From the NCBI RefSeq assembly GCF_900105925.1, contig NZ_LT629791.1:2701278-2765277 (forward strand): 64,000 bases of DNA, in the 5' to 3' direction. Source of the DNA: Jiangella alkaliphila. GTDB lineage: Bacteria > Actinomycetota > Actinomycetes > Jiangellales > Jiangellaceae. The notes under the pieces were generated by a model. It saw nothing but the letters and a program-made list of their open reading frames with translations. It was not told the origin of the DNA and did not search any database. The translations under genes were made by a program, and so were the position numbers. This document shows positions 54,375 through 64,000 of this stretch, one piece after another (within the stretch, counting starts at the first letter, position 1; each line of letters starts with the position of its first letter).

Positions 54375-54432
54375 GTTGATCATGGCGAAAGTCGGGTTTC
54401 CGCCGGGAAGCCCGACCTTTTCCATGATCAAC
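54375..54432. repeat. Long hairpin, copy B of the GTTGATC family (probable terminator)
   Basis: About 27-bp imperfect arms share with copy A the ends GTTGATCATGG and the inner GTCGG segment. It lies 38 bp after the L,D-transpeptidase stop and 27 bp before the convergent LuxR gene stop, so it may terminate both. Confidence 0.82.
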
Positions 54433-54459
54433 GCGGTCGCGCCGCGGCCGTGAGGTGGG

Positions 54460-57033
54460 TCAGCGGCCGCTCAGGGCGGCGGGCAGCTCCGCGCGGCTGG
54501 TGATGCCGAGCTTGGCGTAGATGCGGGCCAGGTGGCTCTCGACGGTGCGGGTGGAGATGGTGAGCCGGCGGGCGATGTCGCGCGAGGAGATGCCCGCGGC
54601 GGCCAGCGGCGCGATCTCCTGTTCGCGCCGCGTCAAGGCGATCGTCTGCTGCCGCGGCGGGTTGGTCCAGATGCCGAAGCCGGCCAGCGTCGCCTCGAAC
54701 GCCGGCACCAGCTCGGCGTCGCCGTCGGCCAGCGCGCGGGCGTAGCCGGCCATCGCGTCGGCCCGGGTCAGGCCGTCGCACTGCTTGGCGGAGGCGGACA
54801 TGCGGTCGGCGACGGCGGCCAGCGTCAGCTCGCGCGCCGTCGGCAACCCGTCCGCCAGCCCGAGCAGGGCGACGTGCAGCGAGTCCAGCTCGGCCGGCGG
54901 CAGGTGCGCCTTGGCCGCGGCGTCGGCGGCGTCCATGGCGCGGTCGACGGCATCGCTCTCGCGGCGGGCCAGCCCGACCCACAGCAGCGTGCGGCGGCGC
55001 CGTCCGAACATCGTGGACGACTCGTGCACCGGCTGGCGCAGCGCCTCCTCGCGGAACCGGGCCGCCTCGTCGAGGTCGCCGACCCAGACGGCGGACTCCG
55101 CCGCCAGTGCCAGGACGGCCGGCAGCAGCCCGCGCGGATCGGCCTCGCGCAGCGCGGCGATGGCCCCGCTCAGATGGCCGGACGCCTCGGACCAGCGGCC
55201 GCGGGCCATCGCGATCTGCCCCTCGACCAGCCCCGGCACGTTGCGGTGGTGGTGCACGTGCCCGATGTCGAGGTCGGACTCGTCGGCGTGCATCCGCTCG
55301 GCGGTGTCGACGTCGCCGGCGAACAGCCTGATGACCTCCATGGCGGCGCGCAGCGGCATGAGGAACGCGGTCGCCTCGGACTGCGACTCGCGGGCGGCGT
55401 CCATGTACCGCTCGCCCAGCCGGAGCGCCTCGGCCACCCGGCCGGCCCGGGCCAGCGACAGCTGCACCGGCGCGGCCAGCTGGATGCGGGCCAGCAGCGG
55501 CAGCGTGTTGTCGCTGAGGAACTCGACCGCCTCGTCCAGCGCGTCGCCGGTGCCTCCGGCGTTCATCAGCACCGCCAGCCGGTGCCCGCGCAGGACGGCG
55601 GACGACTGCGGGCAGGCGGAGACCCGCGGCAGCGCCTCGTCCAGCAGCCGGACCGCGGCCACGGGGTCGGCCTGCCCGTGGAACAGCACGTCGGCGCCGG
55701 TGATGGCCGCGTGCGCCTCCAGCGGCGGGGTGAGCACCTCGGCGGGCAGCGCGTGCAGCTGGACGAGGTCGGCCTGGGCGCGGTCGACGGCGCCGAGCAC
55801 CCGGTGCGCCCGGGCCCGCTCGGCCAGCGCGGCGGCGACCACGCCGTCGTCGGGGTCGGCCAGCAGCGCGAGGTCGGCGAACCGGCGCGCGTCGGCGGGC
55901 TGTTGCAGCCGGTTGGCCAGCGCGGCGGCCTCGACCAACAGCCCCGGCTCGGGCACCGATCCCGCTTCGAGCGCCCACGACACCCACCGCATCAGGTCCG
56001 GCAGCGACGCGTCGTGCGGGGCGGGCAGGTGCCGGACCACGCGCTCGCGCAGCACCCGGCGCCGTCCGGGCGGGACCAGGCTGCGGATCGCCTCGCCGTA
56101 CACCGGGTGCGACAGCCGCGCCGACGGCGGTGCGGCGGCGTTGTCGACGACCAGCATGCCGGCCTCGACCAGCGAGTCGACCGCGCCGGTGTCGGCCAGC
56201 TCGAACAGCAGCGGCAGCGGCAGCGACTCGGCCAGCGACACGATCTCCAGCACCTCGCGCTCGCCGTCCGGGCGGCGGCGCAGCTCCGCGGTGACCAGCT
56301 CGATCAGCCGGCCCGGCACGACCGGCCCGGTCCACGTCCACACACCGTGGTTGTTCAGCAGCTCCTCCCGGCTGAGCGCGGAGCGGACCAGCTCGCGCAG
56401 GTAGAGCGGGTTGCCGAGACTCGCCTCCCACATGCGCCGGTCGGTGTCGCGGCCGACGACTCCGCCGAGCGCCTCGCGCAACAGCAACGTCGTCTCGGCC
56501 CGGTCCAGCGGCGCGACGTCGATCCAGCGCAGCCCGCCGTCCTTCCACAGCGCGAGCAGATCGTCCGGGATGGCGGGGTTCGGCCGGCTGGTGACCAGGA
56601 GCCTGGCCTTCTTCGACGTGGCCAGCATGCGCAGCACGCCCGCGCTGGCGCCGTCGAGCAGGTGACCGTCCTCGACCCGCAGCACCACCGGCCGGCCGCC
56701 GGCGTCACGGCCGAGCCGGTCCGCGGCCGCCTGGAACACCGAGATCGGGCTGGTGTCGGCGTGCGCGGCGACGTCGGTGAGCAGTGGCGCCAGCGCGCCG
56801 AGCATGACCGGCTGCGCTCGGCTGGGCGATGTGACGGTCACCACATATGCGGTGTCGGCGACCGCGTCCTCGAGCCGGCTCGCCAGTGTCGACTTGCCCA
56901 CACCCGACTCGCCGATCAGCAGCGCCCCATACCCCGTCGACGAGTCGTCGCCGGTCAGGACCTGCAGCGCGGCCGCGTACTCGTCGTACCGGCCGACGAG
57001 CGGCCAGTGACTGAGCGCGTGAGTGGCGTGCAT
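54460..57033 (-). CDS. Large ATP-binding LuxR (LAL/MalT-like) regulator
   Basis: 857 residues from ATG 57033; a TTG 9 bp upstream is possible. No Shine-Dalgarno is seen, so it may be leaderless. The Walker A site LLIGESGVGKSTLA is at about 38-51, in a STAND-type AAA module. A long helical (TPR-like) middle (about 330-780) and a C-terminal LuxR helix-turn-helix follow (LTRREQEIAPLAAAGISSRDIARRLTISTRTVESHLARIYAKLGI). Such regulators activate catabolic or secondary-metabolism operons on ligand binding. No target operon adjoins it. Confidence 0.9.
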   Translation of the reverse strand: MHATHALSHWPLVGRYDEYAAALQVLTGDDSSTGYGALLIGESGVGKSTLASRLEDAVADTAYVVTVTSPSRAQPVMLGALAPLLTDVAAHADTSPISVFQAAADRLGRDAGGRPVVLRVEDGHLLDGASAGVLRMLATSKKARLLVTSRPNPAIPDDLLALWKDGGLRWIDVAPLDRAETTLLLREALGGVVGRDTDRRMWEASLGNPLYLRELVRSALSREELLNNHGVWTWTGPVVPGRLIELVTAELRRRPDGEREVLEIVSLAESLPLPLLFELADTGAVDSLVEAGMLVVDNAAAPPSARLSHPVYGEAIRSLVPPGRRRVLRERVVRHLPAPHDASLPDLMRWVSWALEAGSVPEPGLLVEAAALANRLQQPADARRFADLALLADPDDGVVAAALAERARAHRVLGAVDRAQADLVQLHALPAEVLTPPLEAHAAITGADVLFHGQADPVAAVRLLDEALPRVSACPQSSAVLRGHRLAVLMNAGGTGDALDEAVEFLSDNTLPLLARIQLAAPVQLSLARAGRVAEALRLGERYMDAARESQSEATAFLMPLRAAMEVIRLFAGDVDTAERMHADESDLDIGHVHHHRNVPGLVEGQIAMARGRWSEASGHLSGAIAALREADPRGLLPAVLALAAESAVWVGDLDEAARFREEALRQPVHESSTMFGRRRRTLLWVGLARRESDAVDRAMDAADAAAKAHLPPAELDSLHVALLGLADGLPTARELTLAAVADRMSASAKQCDGLTRADAMAGYARALADGDAELVPAFEATLAGFGIWTNPPRQQTIALTRREQEIAPLAAAGISSRDIARRLTISTRTVESHLARIYAKLGITSRAELPAALSGR

Positions 57034-57042
57034 GCACGCCAA

Positions 57043-57340
57043 CGGTAGGGGCAGTTGGGCCTGTTCGCGGGGATCCGCGCGGAAGAATTTACGTAATGAC
57101 TACGGATGCCGCCGAGGTGGCCGTCTTCGTAGCGTTGAGCCCAGCTTGTCACCCCGTTCAACGGGCGAGACAGGCTCGGGATACGGCGGGCTGGTACCGC
57201 GTCGGACTCCCGCTGCACGGCCGGATCAGCAGGGGGCGCCTGCGACACCGGCCGCGCTGCCTTCCGGTGACCGTCGGCACCCTCCACCCCGAGGTCACAC
57301 CACCCCTGCGCTGGCGGTCATCGGAAGGCGCACACCGGAC
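57043..57340. other. Non-coding spacer between LuxR and helicase genes
   Basis: About 300 bp upstream of the LuxR gene. Open frames exist (e.g. from ATG 57096) but lack recognisable protein features. It must contain the LuxR promoter; a short AT-rich patch (agaatttacgtaatgact, 57083-57100) is the best place for it. Confidence 0.4.
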
Positions 57341-57389
57341 CGAAGGGATCCGGCGACTCCCTCCCCCGTGGGGTCACCGGATCCCTTCG
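57341..57389 (-). terminator. Terminator of the DEAD-box helicase gene
   Basis: A perfect 13-bp stem, CGAAGGGATCCGG (57341-57353) with CCGGATCCCTTCG (57377-57389), has a 23-nt loop, 9 bp beyond the helicase stop. Confidence 0.75.
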
Positions 57390-57398
57390 CCATGTCCG

Positions 57399-58922
<1,524 letters not shown>

Positions 58923-59146
58923 TCGTCGCAGGACCCCAGGGCCGCGAGACGGCGTGTACGCGACGCGCCAACCGGGCCGCGCGCCGGCAGTCATCGCCGG
59001 CGGGCCCAGAGGCCGCGTGGTACGCGTACGGACGTCCGGTTCGTCCCCAGGGGGCGCCCGTTTCGCCCGGACGCCATCTATACCATCGCCCAGTGTAACG
59101 GCAAGTCGGTTGGAGTGCTGTTCACCGTCATCGGCGCCACGCCGTT

Positions 59147-59842
59147 ATGGTTGCGAACGTGAGCGCGAGCGACGCCTTCGACGACCCTGCCTACCGCTCC
59201 GGCGTCGTCGACCTGCTCGGCCTGCTGGGGCTGGGAGAGCTGACGGGGTTCGAGCGCATGGCCGCCGACGCGGGGCTGGCGCCGTCGCTGGCCGACAAGG
59301 CCGCGCTGGCCGGCATGGCGGTCACCGAGTTCCATCATTTCGAGCGCATCCGCGACCGCATCGAGGAGCTGGGCGCGTCGGTCGACGAGGCGATGGCGCC
59401 GTTCCGGGAGCCGCTGGAGCAGTTCCACGCCAACACCGCGCCGGCCGACTGGCTGGAAGGGCTGGTCAAGGCGTACGTGGGCGACGGCATCGCGGCCGAC
59501 TTCTACCGCGAGGTGGCCGAGACCGTCGACCCGCTGACGCGTCAGTTGGTCATCGACGTCCTGGCCGACGCCGGGCACGCCGACTTCGCCGTCGGCCGGG
59601 TGCGCGACGCGGTCGCCGCCGACCCTCGCCTGGCCGGACGGCTCGCGCTGTGGGCCCGCCGCCTGGTCGGCGAGGCGCTCGCCCAGGCCCAGCGCGTCGC
59701 CGTCGACCGGGACACCCTGGCCGCCCTGCTCGTCGGCGGGGTCGATCGCCCGGGCATGGACCTCGCCGAGCTCGGACAGCTGTTCACCCGCATCACGAAG
59801 AAGCACACCGACCGCATGACCAAGCTCGGCCTCTCGGCCTAG
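59147..59842 (+). CDS. Ferritin-like fold protein
   Basis: 231 residues from ATG 59147; GTG 59159 is an alternative. All-helical, with acidic/His iron-site candidates: GELTGFERMAADA (E), TEFHHFERI (ExxH) near 58-66, and DAGHADFAVG plus RIRDRIEE later. It resembles the actinobacterial ferritin-like proteins of the MiaE/rubrerythrin superfamily. The role is unknown; it is consistently next to an rhlE-type helicase in actinomycetes as far as I recall. Confidence 0.82.
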   Translation: MVANVSASDAFDDPAYRSGVVDLLGLLGLGELTGFERMAADAGLAPSLADKAALAGMAVTEFHHFERIRDRIEELGASVDEAMAPFREPLEQFHANTAPADWLEGLVKAYVGDGIAADFYREVAETVDPLTRQLVIDVLADAGHADFAVGRVRDAVAADPRLAGRLALWARRLVGEALAQAQRVAVDRDTLAALLVGGVDRPGMDLAELGQLFTRITKKHTDRMTKLGLSA

Positions 59843-59965
59843 CAGGATCATCCACGATCGCCCCCACCATCGAGCCCGTTGCTCTTTGCGGGTTGTGGGT
59901 GGCGGGCGTGGTTCTGGCTGATGGGCGCGGCTTCGTGGGCGTGTCGGGTCGGTGCTGGTGGCCTG

Positions 59966-60781
59966 TCAGGCGGTGGCAAGCTGGGTGGTGGTGATGCCGT
60001 TGGTGGCGATCTTGAGCAGGTTGGTGACGGCTGCGGCGAGGGAGAGTTCGGCTTGGACGGCGTCGATGCCGCGGCGGGCGAAGCCACGTCGTAGTCCGCG
60101 GCGGTCTTTGAGCCAGCCGTTGGGGGCTTCGACCATCGGGGCGCGGCGGGCGTAGAGGGCGTGCCCGTCGTCGGTGCGCAGCCGGTGGTCCATCTGTTCG
60201 CGGGTGGTGGCGTCGGGTGGTGGTGGGCCGGTGGCCGGGTCGGTGGCGGCGGCCTGGTTCAGGTCGCGTCGGGTGGCGTTGGCGATGAGCCGGTCCGGGC
60301 CGGGCGCGGTCAGGTTGGCGTGGCTGTCGTAGCCGGCGTCGCCGATCATGGTGCCCACGGCGAGGTCGTCACGGCCGGTGTGCTCGGCCAGCATGCCGGC
60401 GGTGGCGGTGACGTCGTTCATGGTCGGGACGAACTGGTGCACGTCGTTGGCGTCCTGGGTCGCGCGGGCGGAGATGATGAACCCGTCGGCGCTGGTCGCG
60501 GTCTGGCAGTTGTAGCCCTGCATCCAGCCGTTGCGGGTCTTGAGCAGCCGGGAGTCCGGGTCGGTCAGGTTCGCCCGGTGAGCGCTGGTGGTGGTGTCCG
60601 GGCCGCTGCTGGTGTCGGGGTGCTCGGCGGCGGTGCGTGCCTGGTCGTAGGCCGCTCGCAGCCGCATCACCGTGGGGTGGTCGTCCGGTGCCGCGGCCGG
60701 GGTGCCGGGCAGCCGGTGTCCTCGTGCGGCCGCGGCGGCGGCCTTGACCTGGTAGGCGTCGAAGCGGGCCTGGGCGCGGTC
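59966..60781 (-). pseudogene. IS1182-family transposase, C-terminal part
   Basis: This is the 3' part of a transposase cut by the IS256-type insertion. It reads DRAQARFDAYQVKAAAAA at the junction through KTRNGWMQGYNCQTATSADGFI, the second catalytic Asp in MIGDAGYDSHANL, and the Glu region VEAPNGWLKDRRGLRRGFARRG to the stop at 59966. The 5' part resumes at 63634 in the same frame. The downstream terminal repeat of the element could not be paired because its other end is outside the window. Confidence 0.85.
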
Positions 60782-60838
60782 GGGCCTGTCAAGTTTTTCG
60801 TGTAAGACAGGGCAAACCTTTACCTTGATGTGACTTTT

Positions 60839-61371
60839 CTAGGTGAGTCGTCCTGGGAATTCCACGACCAGGAAGTTGAGTGCTTTCTTCCATCCATGGG
60901 TTCCGGTGCCTGATGCTCCTCCTCGTTTCCGGCTGATGTTACGGATCCCGAGAAAGAGCAGCTTCATGGCGGCGTCATCGTCGGGGAAGTGGCCGCGAGT
61001 CTTGGTGATCTTCCGCAGCTGGTAGTTGATTGATTCGATCAGGTTCGTCGTGTAGACGATTCGGCGTAGCTCGGCCGGGTAATCCAGGAACGGGATGAAC
61101 TCGTTCCACGCGTTCTTCCACACCTCGACGGCGCCGGGATATTGCTGCCCGAAGTTCTGCTCGAATTCTTTCAACGCGATCTCGGCCGCGGCGACGCCGG
61201 GAGCGGTGTAGATGGCGCGCATCGCCGTGGCGACCTTTTTCCGGTCGCCGTAGGAGATGAATCGCATCGTGTTGCGGATCACGTGCACGACACAGGTTTG
61301 CACGGTGACCTTGTCGAACACGCTGCGCGCGGCGTCAGGCAGCCCGGTCAGCCCGTCGCAGCACAGGATGA
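60839..61371 (-). pseudogene. Outer IS256-family transposase, C-terminal part
   Basis: Continues from the codon after DVLIL at the inner insertion: CCDGLTGLPDAARSVFDKVTVQ with the second catalytic Asp, then TTNLIESINYQLRKITK with the Glu, to stop 60839. It has no start of its own. It differs from the inner copy at several positions (e.g. RAI for RHI, AVEV for AIEV). Confidence 0.9.
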
Positions 61372-62793
61372 GGGCCTGTCAAGTTTTTCGTGTAAGACAG
61401 GGCAAACCTTTACCTTGATGTGACTTTTCTAGGTGAGTCGTCCTGGGAATTCCACGACCAGGAAGTTGAGTGCTTTCTTCCATCCATGGGTTCCGGTGCC
61501 TGATGCTCCTCCTCGTTTCCGGCTGATGTTACGGATCCCGAGAAAGAGCAGCTTCATGGCGGCGTCATCGTCGGGGAAGTGGCCGCGAGTCTTGGTGATC
61601 TTCCGCAGCTGGTAGTTGATTGATTCGATCAGGTTCGTCGTGTAGACGATTCGGCGTAGCTCGGCCGGGTAATCCAGGAACGGGATGAACTCGTTCCACG
61701 CATTCTTCCACACCTCGATCGCGCCGGGATACTGCTGCCCGAAATTCTGCTCGAATTCTTTCAACGCGATCTCGGCCGCCGCGACGCCGGGAGCGGTGTA
61801 GATGTGACGCATCGCCGTGGCGACCTTTTTCCGGTCGCCGTAGGAGATGAATCGCATCGTGTTGCGGATGACGTGCACGACACAGGTTTGCACGGTGACC
61901 TTGTCGAACACGCTGCGCGCGGCGTCAGGCAGCCCGGTGAGCCCGTCGCAGCACAGGATGAGGACGTCGCGCAGGCCCCGGTTGCGCAGCTGCGTGAGCA
62001 CGTGCGCCCAGAACTTCGCGCCCTCCTCCGCGGCGATCCAGATCCCCAGCACGTCCTTCAACCCGTCGACGTCGACGCCCACGACCAGGTGTGCGGACTT
62101 CAGCGTGACCGAGCCGCGGTCGCGGACCCGGATCCGGATGGCGTCGACGTAGACGATCGGGTAGACCTCGTCGACCGGCCGGTTCTGCCACAGTGTGATC
62201 TCGTCCACGACCACGTCGGTGATCTTGGAGATCAGCGCCGGCGACGTGTTGATGTCGTAGATCTCCTTCAGGTGCGCCTCGATCTCCCGGGTCGATAGCC
62301 CGCGCGCATACAACGACAGAATGATGTCCTCGATCGCGCCGACACGCCGGGAGTGTTTCGGCACGATCTGCGGGGCGAATGTCGAATTCCGGTCTCGTGG
62401 CACGGTCACGTTCACCGGGCCGGCCGTCGTCGCGACCGTTTTGGCCGAACGCCCATTCCGGGAGTTCCCCGATCCGCGCCCAGCCGGATCACCGGGCTCA
62501 TAACCGAGATGATCGGTCATCTCGGTCTCCAACGCCCGCTCCAGAACTCTCGACGTCAACCGATTCAACAACCCATGAACACCATCAACCGGTGTCCCGG
62601 ACGACTCGGCATCCGCCAACAGATTATCAATCGCCTCATCCGGCAACACCGCCGCCAACCGACGAGCTGCCTCATCCGAGGAATCGACAACCTTCTCCTG
62701 CTCCGACACAAAGAATCCTCTCGCGGCCACGACGCAAACACGCCCGGACCAATCCTGGCCCACCCGGCCTTACACGAAAGATTCAACACGCCC
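61372..62793 (-). mobile_element. Inner IS256-family element, intact, 1422 bp
   Basis: Complete element with imperfect terminal repeats (left GGGCCTGTCAAGTTTTTCGT, right in reverse GGGCGTGTTGAATCTTTCGT). Its perfect 8-bp target duplication is CAGGATGA (61364-61371, 62794-62801). It lies in the same orientation inside the outer copy. One uninterrupted transposase gene. Confidence 0.95.
61429..62709 (-). CDS. IS256-family transposase (intact)
   Basis: 426 residues from GTG 62709, 6 nt after GAGAGGA; an upstream frame to 62763 adds 18 residues without a ribosome site. MULE-type DDE: first Asp in IVYVDAIRIRVRD, second in LILCCDGLTGL, Glu in YTTNLIESINYQL. The N-terminal part has the usual TDHLGYEPGDPAGRGSGNSRNG and helix-turn-helix RGLSTREIEAHLKEIY. 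It cuts and pastes its element via a circular intermediate. All motifs are intact, so it may be active and could mobilise both copies. Confidence 0.95.
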   Translation of the reverse strand: MSEQEKVVDSSDEAARRLAAVLPDEAIDNLLADAESSGTPVDGVHGLLNRLTSRVLERALETEMTDHLGYEPGDPAGRGSGNSRNGRSAKTVATTAGPVNVTVPRDRNSTFAPQIVPKHSRRVGAIEDIILSLYARGLSTREIEAHLKEIYDINTSPALISKITDVVVDEITLWQNRPVDEVYPIVYVDAIRIRVRDRGSVTLKSAHLVVGVDVDGLKDVLGIWIAAEEGAKFWAHVLTQLRNRGLRDVLILCCDGLTGLPDAARSVFDKVTVQTCVVHVIRNTMRFISYGDRKKVATAMRHIYTAPGVAAAEIALKEFEQNFGQQYPGAIEVWKNAWNEFIPFLDYPAELRRIVYTTNLIESINYQLRKITKTRGHFPDDDAAMKLLFLGIRNISRKRGGASGTGTHGWKKALNFLVVEFPGRLT

Positions 62794-62801
62794 CAGGATG
62801 A

Positions 62802-63549
62802 GGACGTCGCGCAGGCCCCGGTTGCGCAGCTGCGTGAGCACGTGCGCCCAGAACTTCGCGCCCTCCTCCGCGGCGATCCAGATCCCCAGCACGTCCTTCA
62901 ACCCGTCGACGTCGACGCCCACGACCAGGTGTGCGGACTTCAGCGTGACCGAGCCGCGGTCGCGGACCCGGATCCGGATGGCGTCGACGTAGACGATCGG
63001 GTAGACCTCGTCGACCGGCCGGTTCTGCCACAGTGTGATCTCGTCCACGACCACGTCGGTGATCTTGGAGATCAGCGCCGGCGACGTGTTGATGTCGTAG
63101 ATCTCCTTCAGGTGCGCCTCGATCTCCCGGGTCGATAGCCCGCGCGCATACAACGACAGAATGATGTCCTCGATCGCGCCGACACGCCGGGAGTGTTTCG
63201 GCACGATCTGCGGGGCGAATGTCGAATTCCGGTCTCGTGGCACGGTCACGTTCACCGGGCCGGCCGTCGTCGCGACCGTCTTGGCCGAACGCCCATTCCG
63301 GGAGTTCCCCGATCCGCGCCCAGCCGGATCGCCGGGCTCATAACCGAGATGATCGGTCATCTCGGTCTCCAACGCCCGCTCCAGAACTCTCGACGTCAAC
63401 CGATTCAACAACCCATGAACACCATCCACCGGTGTCCCGGACGACTCGGCATCCGCCAACAGATTATCAATCGCCTCATCCGACAACACCGCCGCCAACC
63501 GACGAGCTGCCTCATCCGAGGAATCGACAACCTTCTCCTGCTCCGACAC
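62802..63549 (-). pseudogene. Outer IS256-family transposase, N-terminal part
   Basis: The GTG at 63549 has the same context as in the intact copy. It runs through the first catalytic Asp to DVLIL, then reads a few residues into the inner element before stopping at 62770. It differs from the inner copy by a few substitutions (e.g. SDEA for PDEA). Confidence 0.9.
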
Positions 63550-63633
63550 AAAGAATCCTCTCGCGGCCACGACGCAAACACGCCCGGACCAATCCTGGCC
63601 CACCCGGCCTTACACGAAAGATTCAACACGCCC

Positions 63634-64000
63634 GCGCGGTCGTGTTCACGCTGCCAGCGGGCCCGAGCCACCGCCACCGGGTCCGCGGCCTTCGGTGCCT
63701 GCCCCGTCGGAGCCCGGCCGGCCGGGTCACCGGCCTTCGCGACGTATTCCGCCGCCGCGGCCCGCTCGGCCTCGGTCCCGGCCTGCTCGGCGGCCCGGCG
63801 TCGTTCGATCTCGGCCAGCGCCTGGCTGATCCGCTCACCGCGGCGGGTGTGGTCGGTCAGGTCCTCGGGCAGCTCGTCCCCGCGCTGGTCCTCGCCGAAC
63901 AGCTCATCTTCGGCGTCATCGGTGGCCGCGGCCCGACCCAGATACTGCCGGGCGAGTTTGCGCAGGTGCGCCTCGGACCGGTTCGCTCCCATCGACGCGT
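63634..64000 (-). pseudogene. IS1182-family transposase, N-terminal/middle part (runs off window)
   Basis: Reads MGANRSEAHLRKLARQYLGRA, a typical IS1182 linker, then an acidic/Arg-rich stretch to WQREHDRAG at the junction with the IS256-type element, continuing in frame at 60781. The segment with the first catalytic Asp lies outside the window. Confidence 0.8.

Larger units (their letters stand above)
60782..63633 (-). mobile_element. Outer IS256-family element, interrupted by a copy of itself
   Basis: The ends begin GGGC(C/G)TGT and share TTTCGTGTAAG in imperfect inverted repeats. They are flanked by a perfect 8-bp duplication GCGCGGTC (60774-60781, 63634-63641). Removing the inner insertion and its one target duplicate leaves 590 + 832 = 1422 bp, exactly the length of the inner element. 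It sits inside an IS1182-type transposase gene. Confidence 0.93.

Noticed and set aside
54532-57048. 838-residue plus-strand ORF
   Set aside because: Mirror of the LuxR regulator; Gln/Arg/Gly-rich shadow without motifs.
57096-57390. Possible small gene upstream of the helicase terminator
   Set aside because: No ribosome-binding site, no recognisable domain, and the frame runs on as antisense of the helicase.
62770-63603. Apparently separate 277-residue IS256-type transposase
   Set aside because: It is the outer element's N-terminal half reading into the inner element; the final residues are an artefact of the junction.
60839-63603. Tandem duplication of the IS256-type sequence
   Set aside because: The perfect 8-bp target duplications and exact 1422-bp lengths show nested insertion instead.
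63405-63992. 195-residue chimeric ORF
   Set aside because: IS1182 transposase fragment read through the junction into the end of the IS256-type element out of frame.

Overview
The window is very GC-rich, genes are packed with 1-8 bp start/stop overlaps, and GTG starts are common. Family content (ZAS-type anti-sigma factor, HtrA/TatB, YkoEDC, MsiK-type sugar importers without their own ATPase) points to a high-GC actinomycete. The block O-methyltransferase / sigE / anti-sigma / RseB-like / htrA / tatB, followed much later by mrp, matches the order I know from Mycobacterium tuberculosis Rv1220c-Rv1224 and Rv1229c. The genus cannot be fixed from the sequence alone.

Layout. 1-6.8 kb: an oxidative cluster with an FdhF/YdeP-type molybdenum oxidoreductase (cut by the window edge), an IclR regulator, a DUF59 Fe-S assembly protein, an amidohydrolase, a zinc alcohol dehydrogenase, and divergent fdhD plus a methyltransferase. 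6.8-9 kb: a hipBA toxin-antitoxin pair with three evenly spaced palindromic operators, and a GNAT acetyltransferase. 9-13.3 kb: a large secreted LamG/metallophosphoesterase protein and a membrane-anchored partner. 13.4-18.7 kb: the conserved sigE envelope-stress locus. 18.7-27 kb: a FadR-type regulator, a three-gene sugar ABC importer, an SDR dehydrogenase, a sugar-acid dehydratase-like enolase and an alpha/alpha-barrel glycosidase, which look like one uptake-and-breakdown operon. 27-33.7 kb: a small secreted protein, then a tightly overlapping operon of response regulator, histidine kinase, GT2-GtrA fusion, GT39 membrane glycosyltransferase and an exported intradiol dioxygenase-like lipoprotein. 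33.7-36.3 kb: a lipoprotein, mrp and a MarR regulator.

36.3-38 kb is a scar region: a long hairpin element split by an IS5-family insertion whose transposase is frameshifted. 38-42.4 kb is a 1456-residue secreted ThuA/sugar-dehydrogenase/PKD protein behind a LacI-type operator. 42.4-45.5 kb is a thiamine-precursor ECF transporter (ykoEDC order) under a TPP riboswitch. 45.7-59.8 kb is mostly housekeeping: lipoprotein, PlsC, HNH nuclease, stress protein, CorA, histidine phosphatase, PHP phosphoesterase, MarC, Fe-S PD-(D/E)XK nuclease, L,D-transpeptidase, a large LuxR regulator, a DEAD-box helicase and a ferritin-like protein. 59.9-64 kb is a nest of insertions: an IS1182-type transposase gene interrupted by a 1422-bp IS256-family element, itself interrupted by a second 1422-bp copy of the same element.

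Three related long hairpins sit just 3' of tatB, the histidine phosphatase and the L,D-transpeptidase and look like a dispersed palindromic family used as terminators. No tRNA, rRNA or CRISPR array was seen. No wholly new defence or biosynthetic system is evident. The least explained pieces are the monooxygenase-free amidohydrolase/DUF59/ADH module, the hipBA operator array, the two-component/glycosyltransferase operon and the split hairpin.
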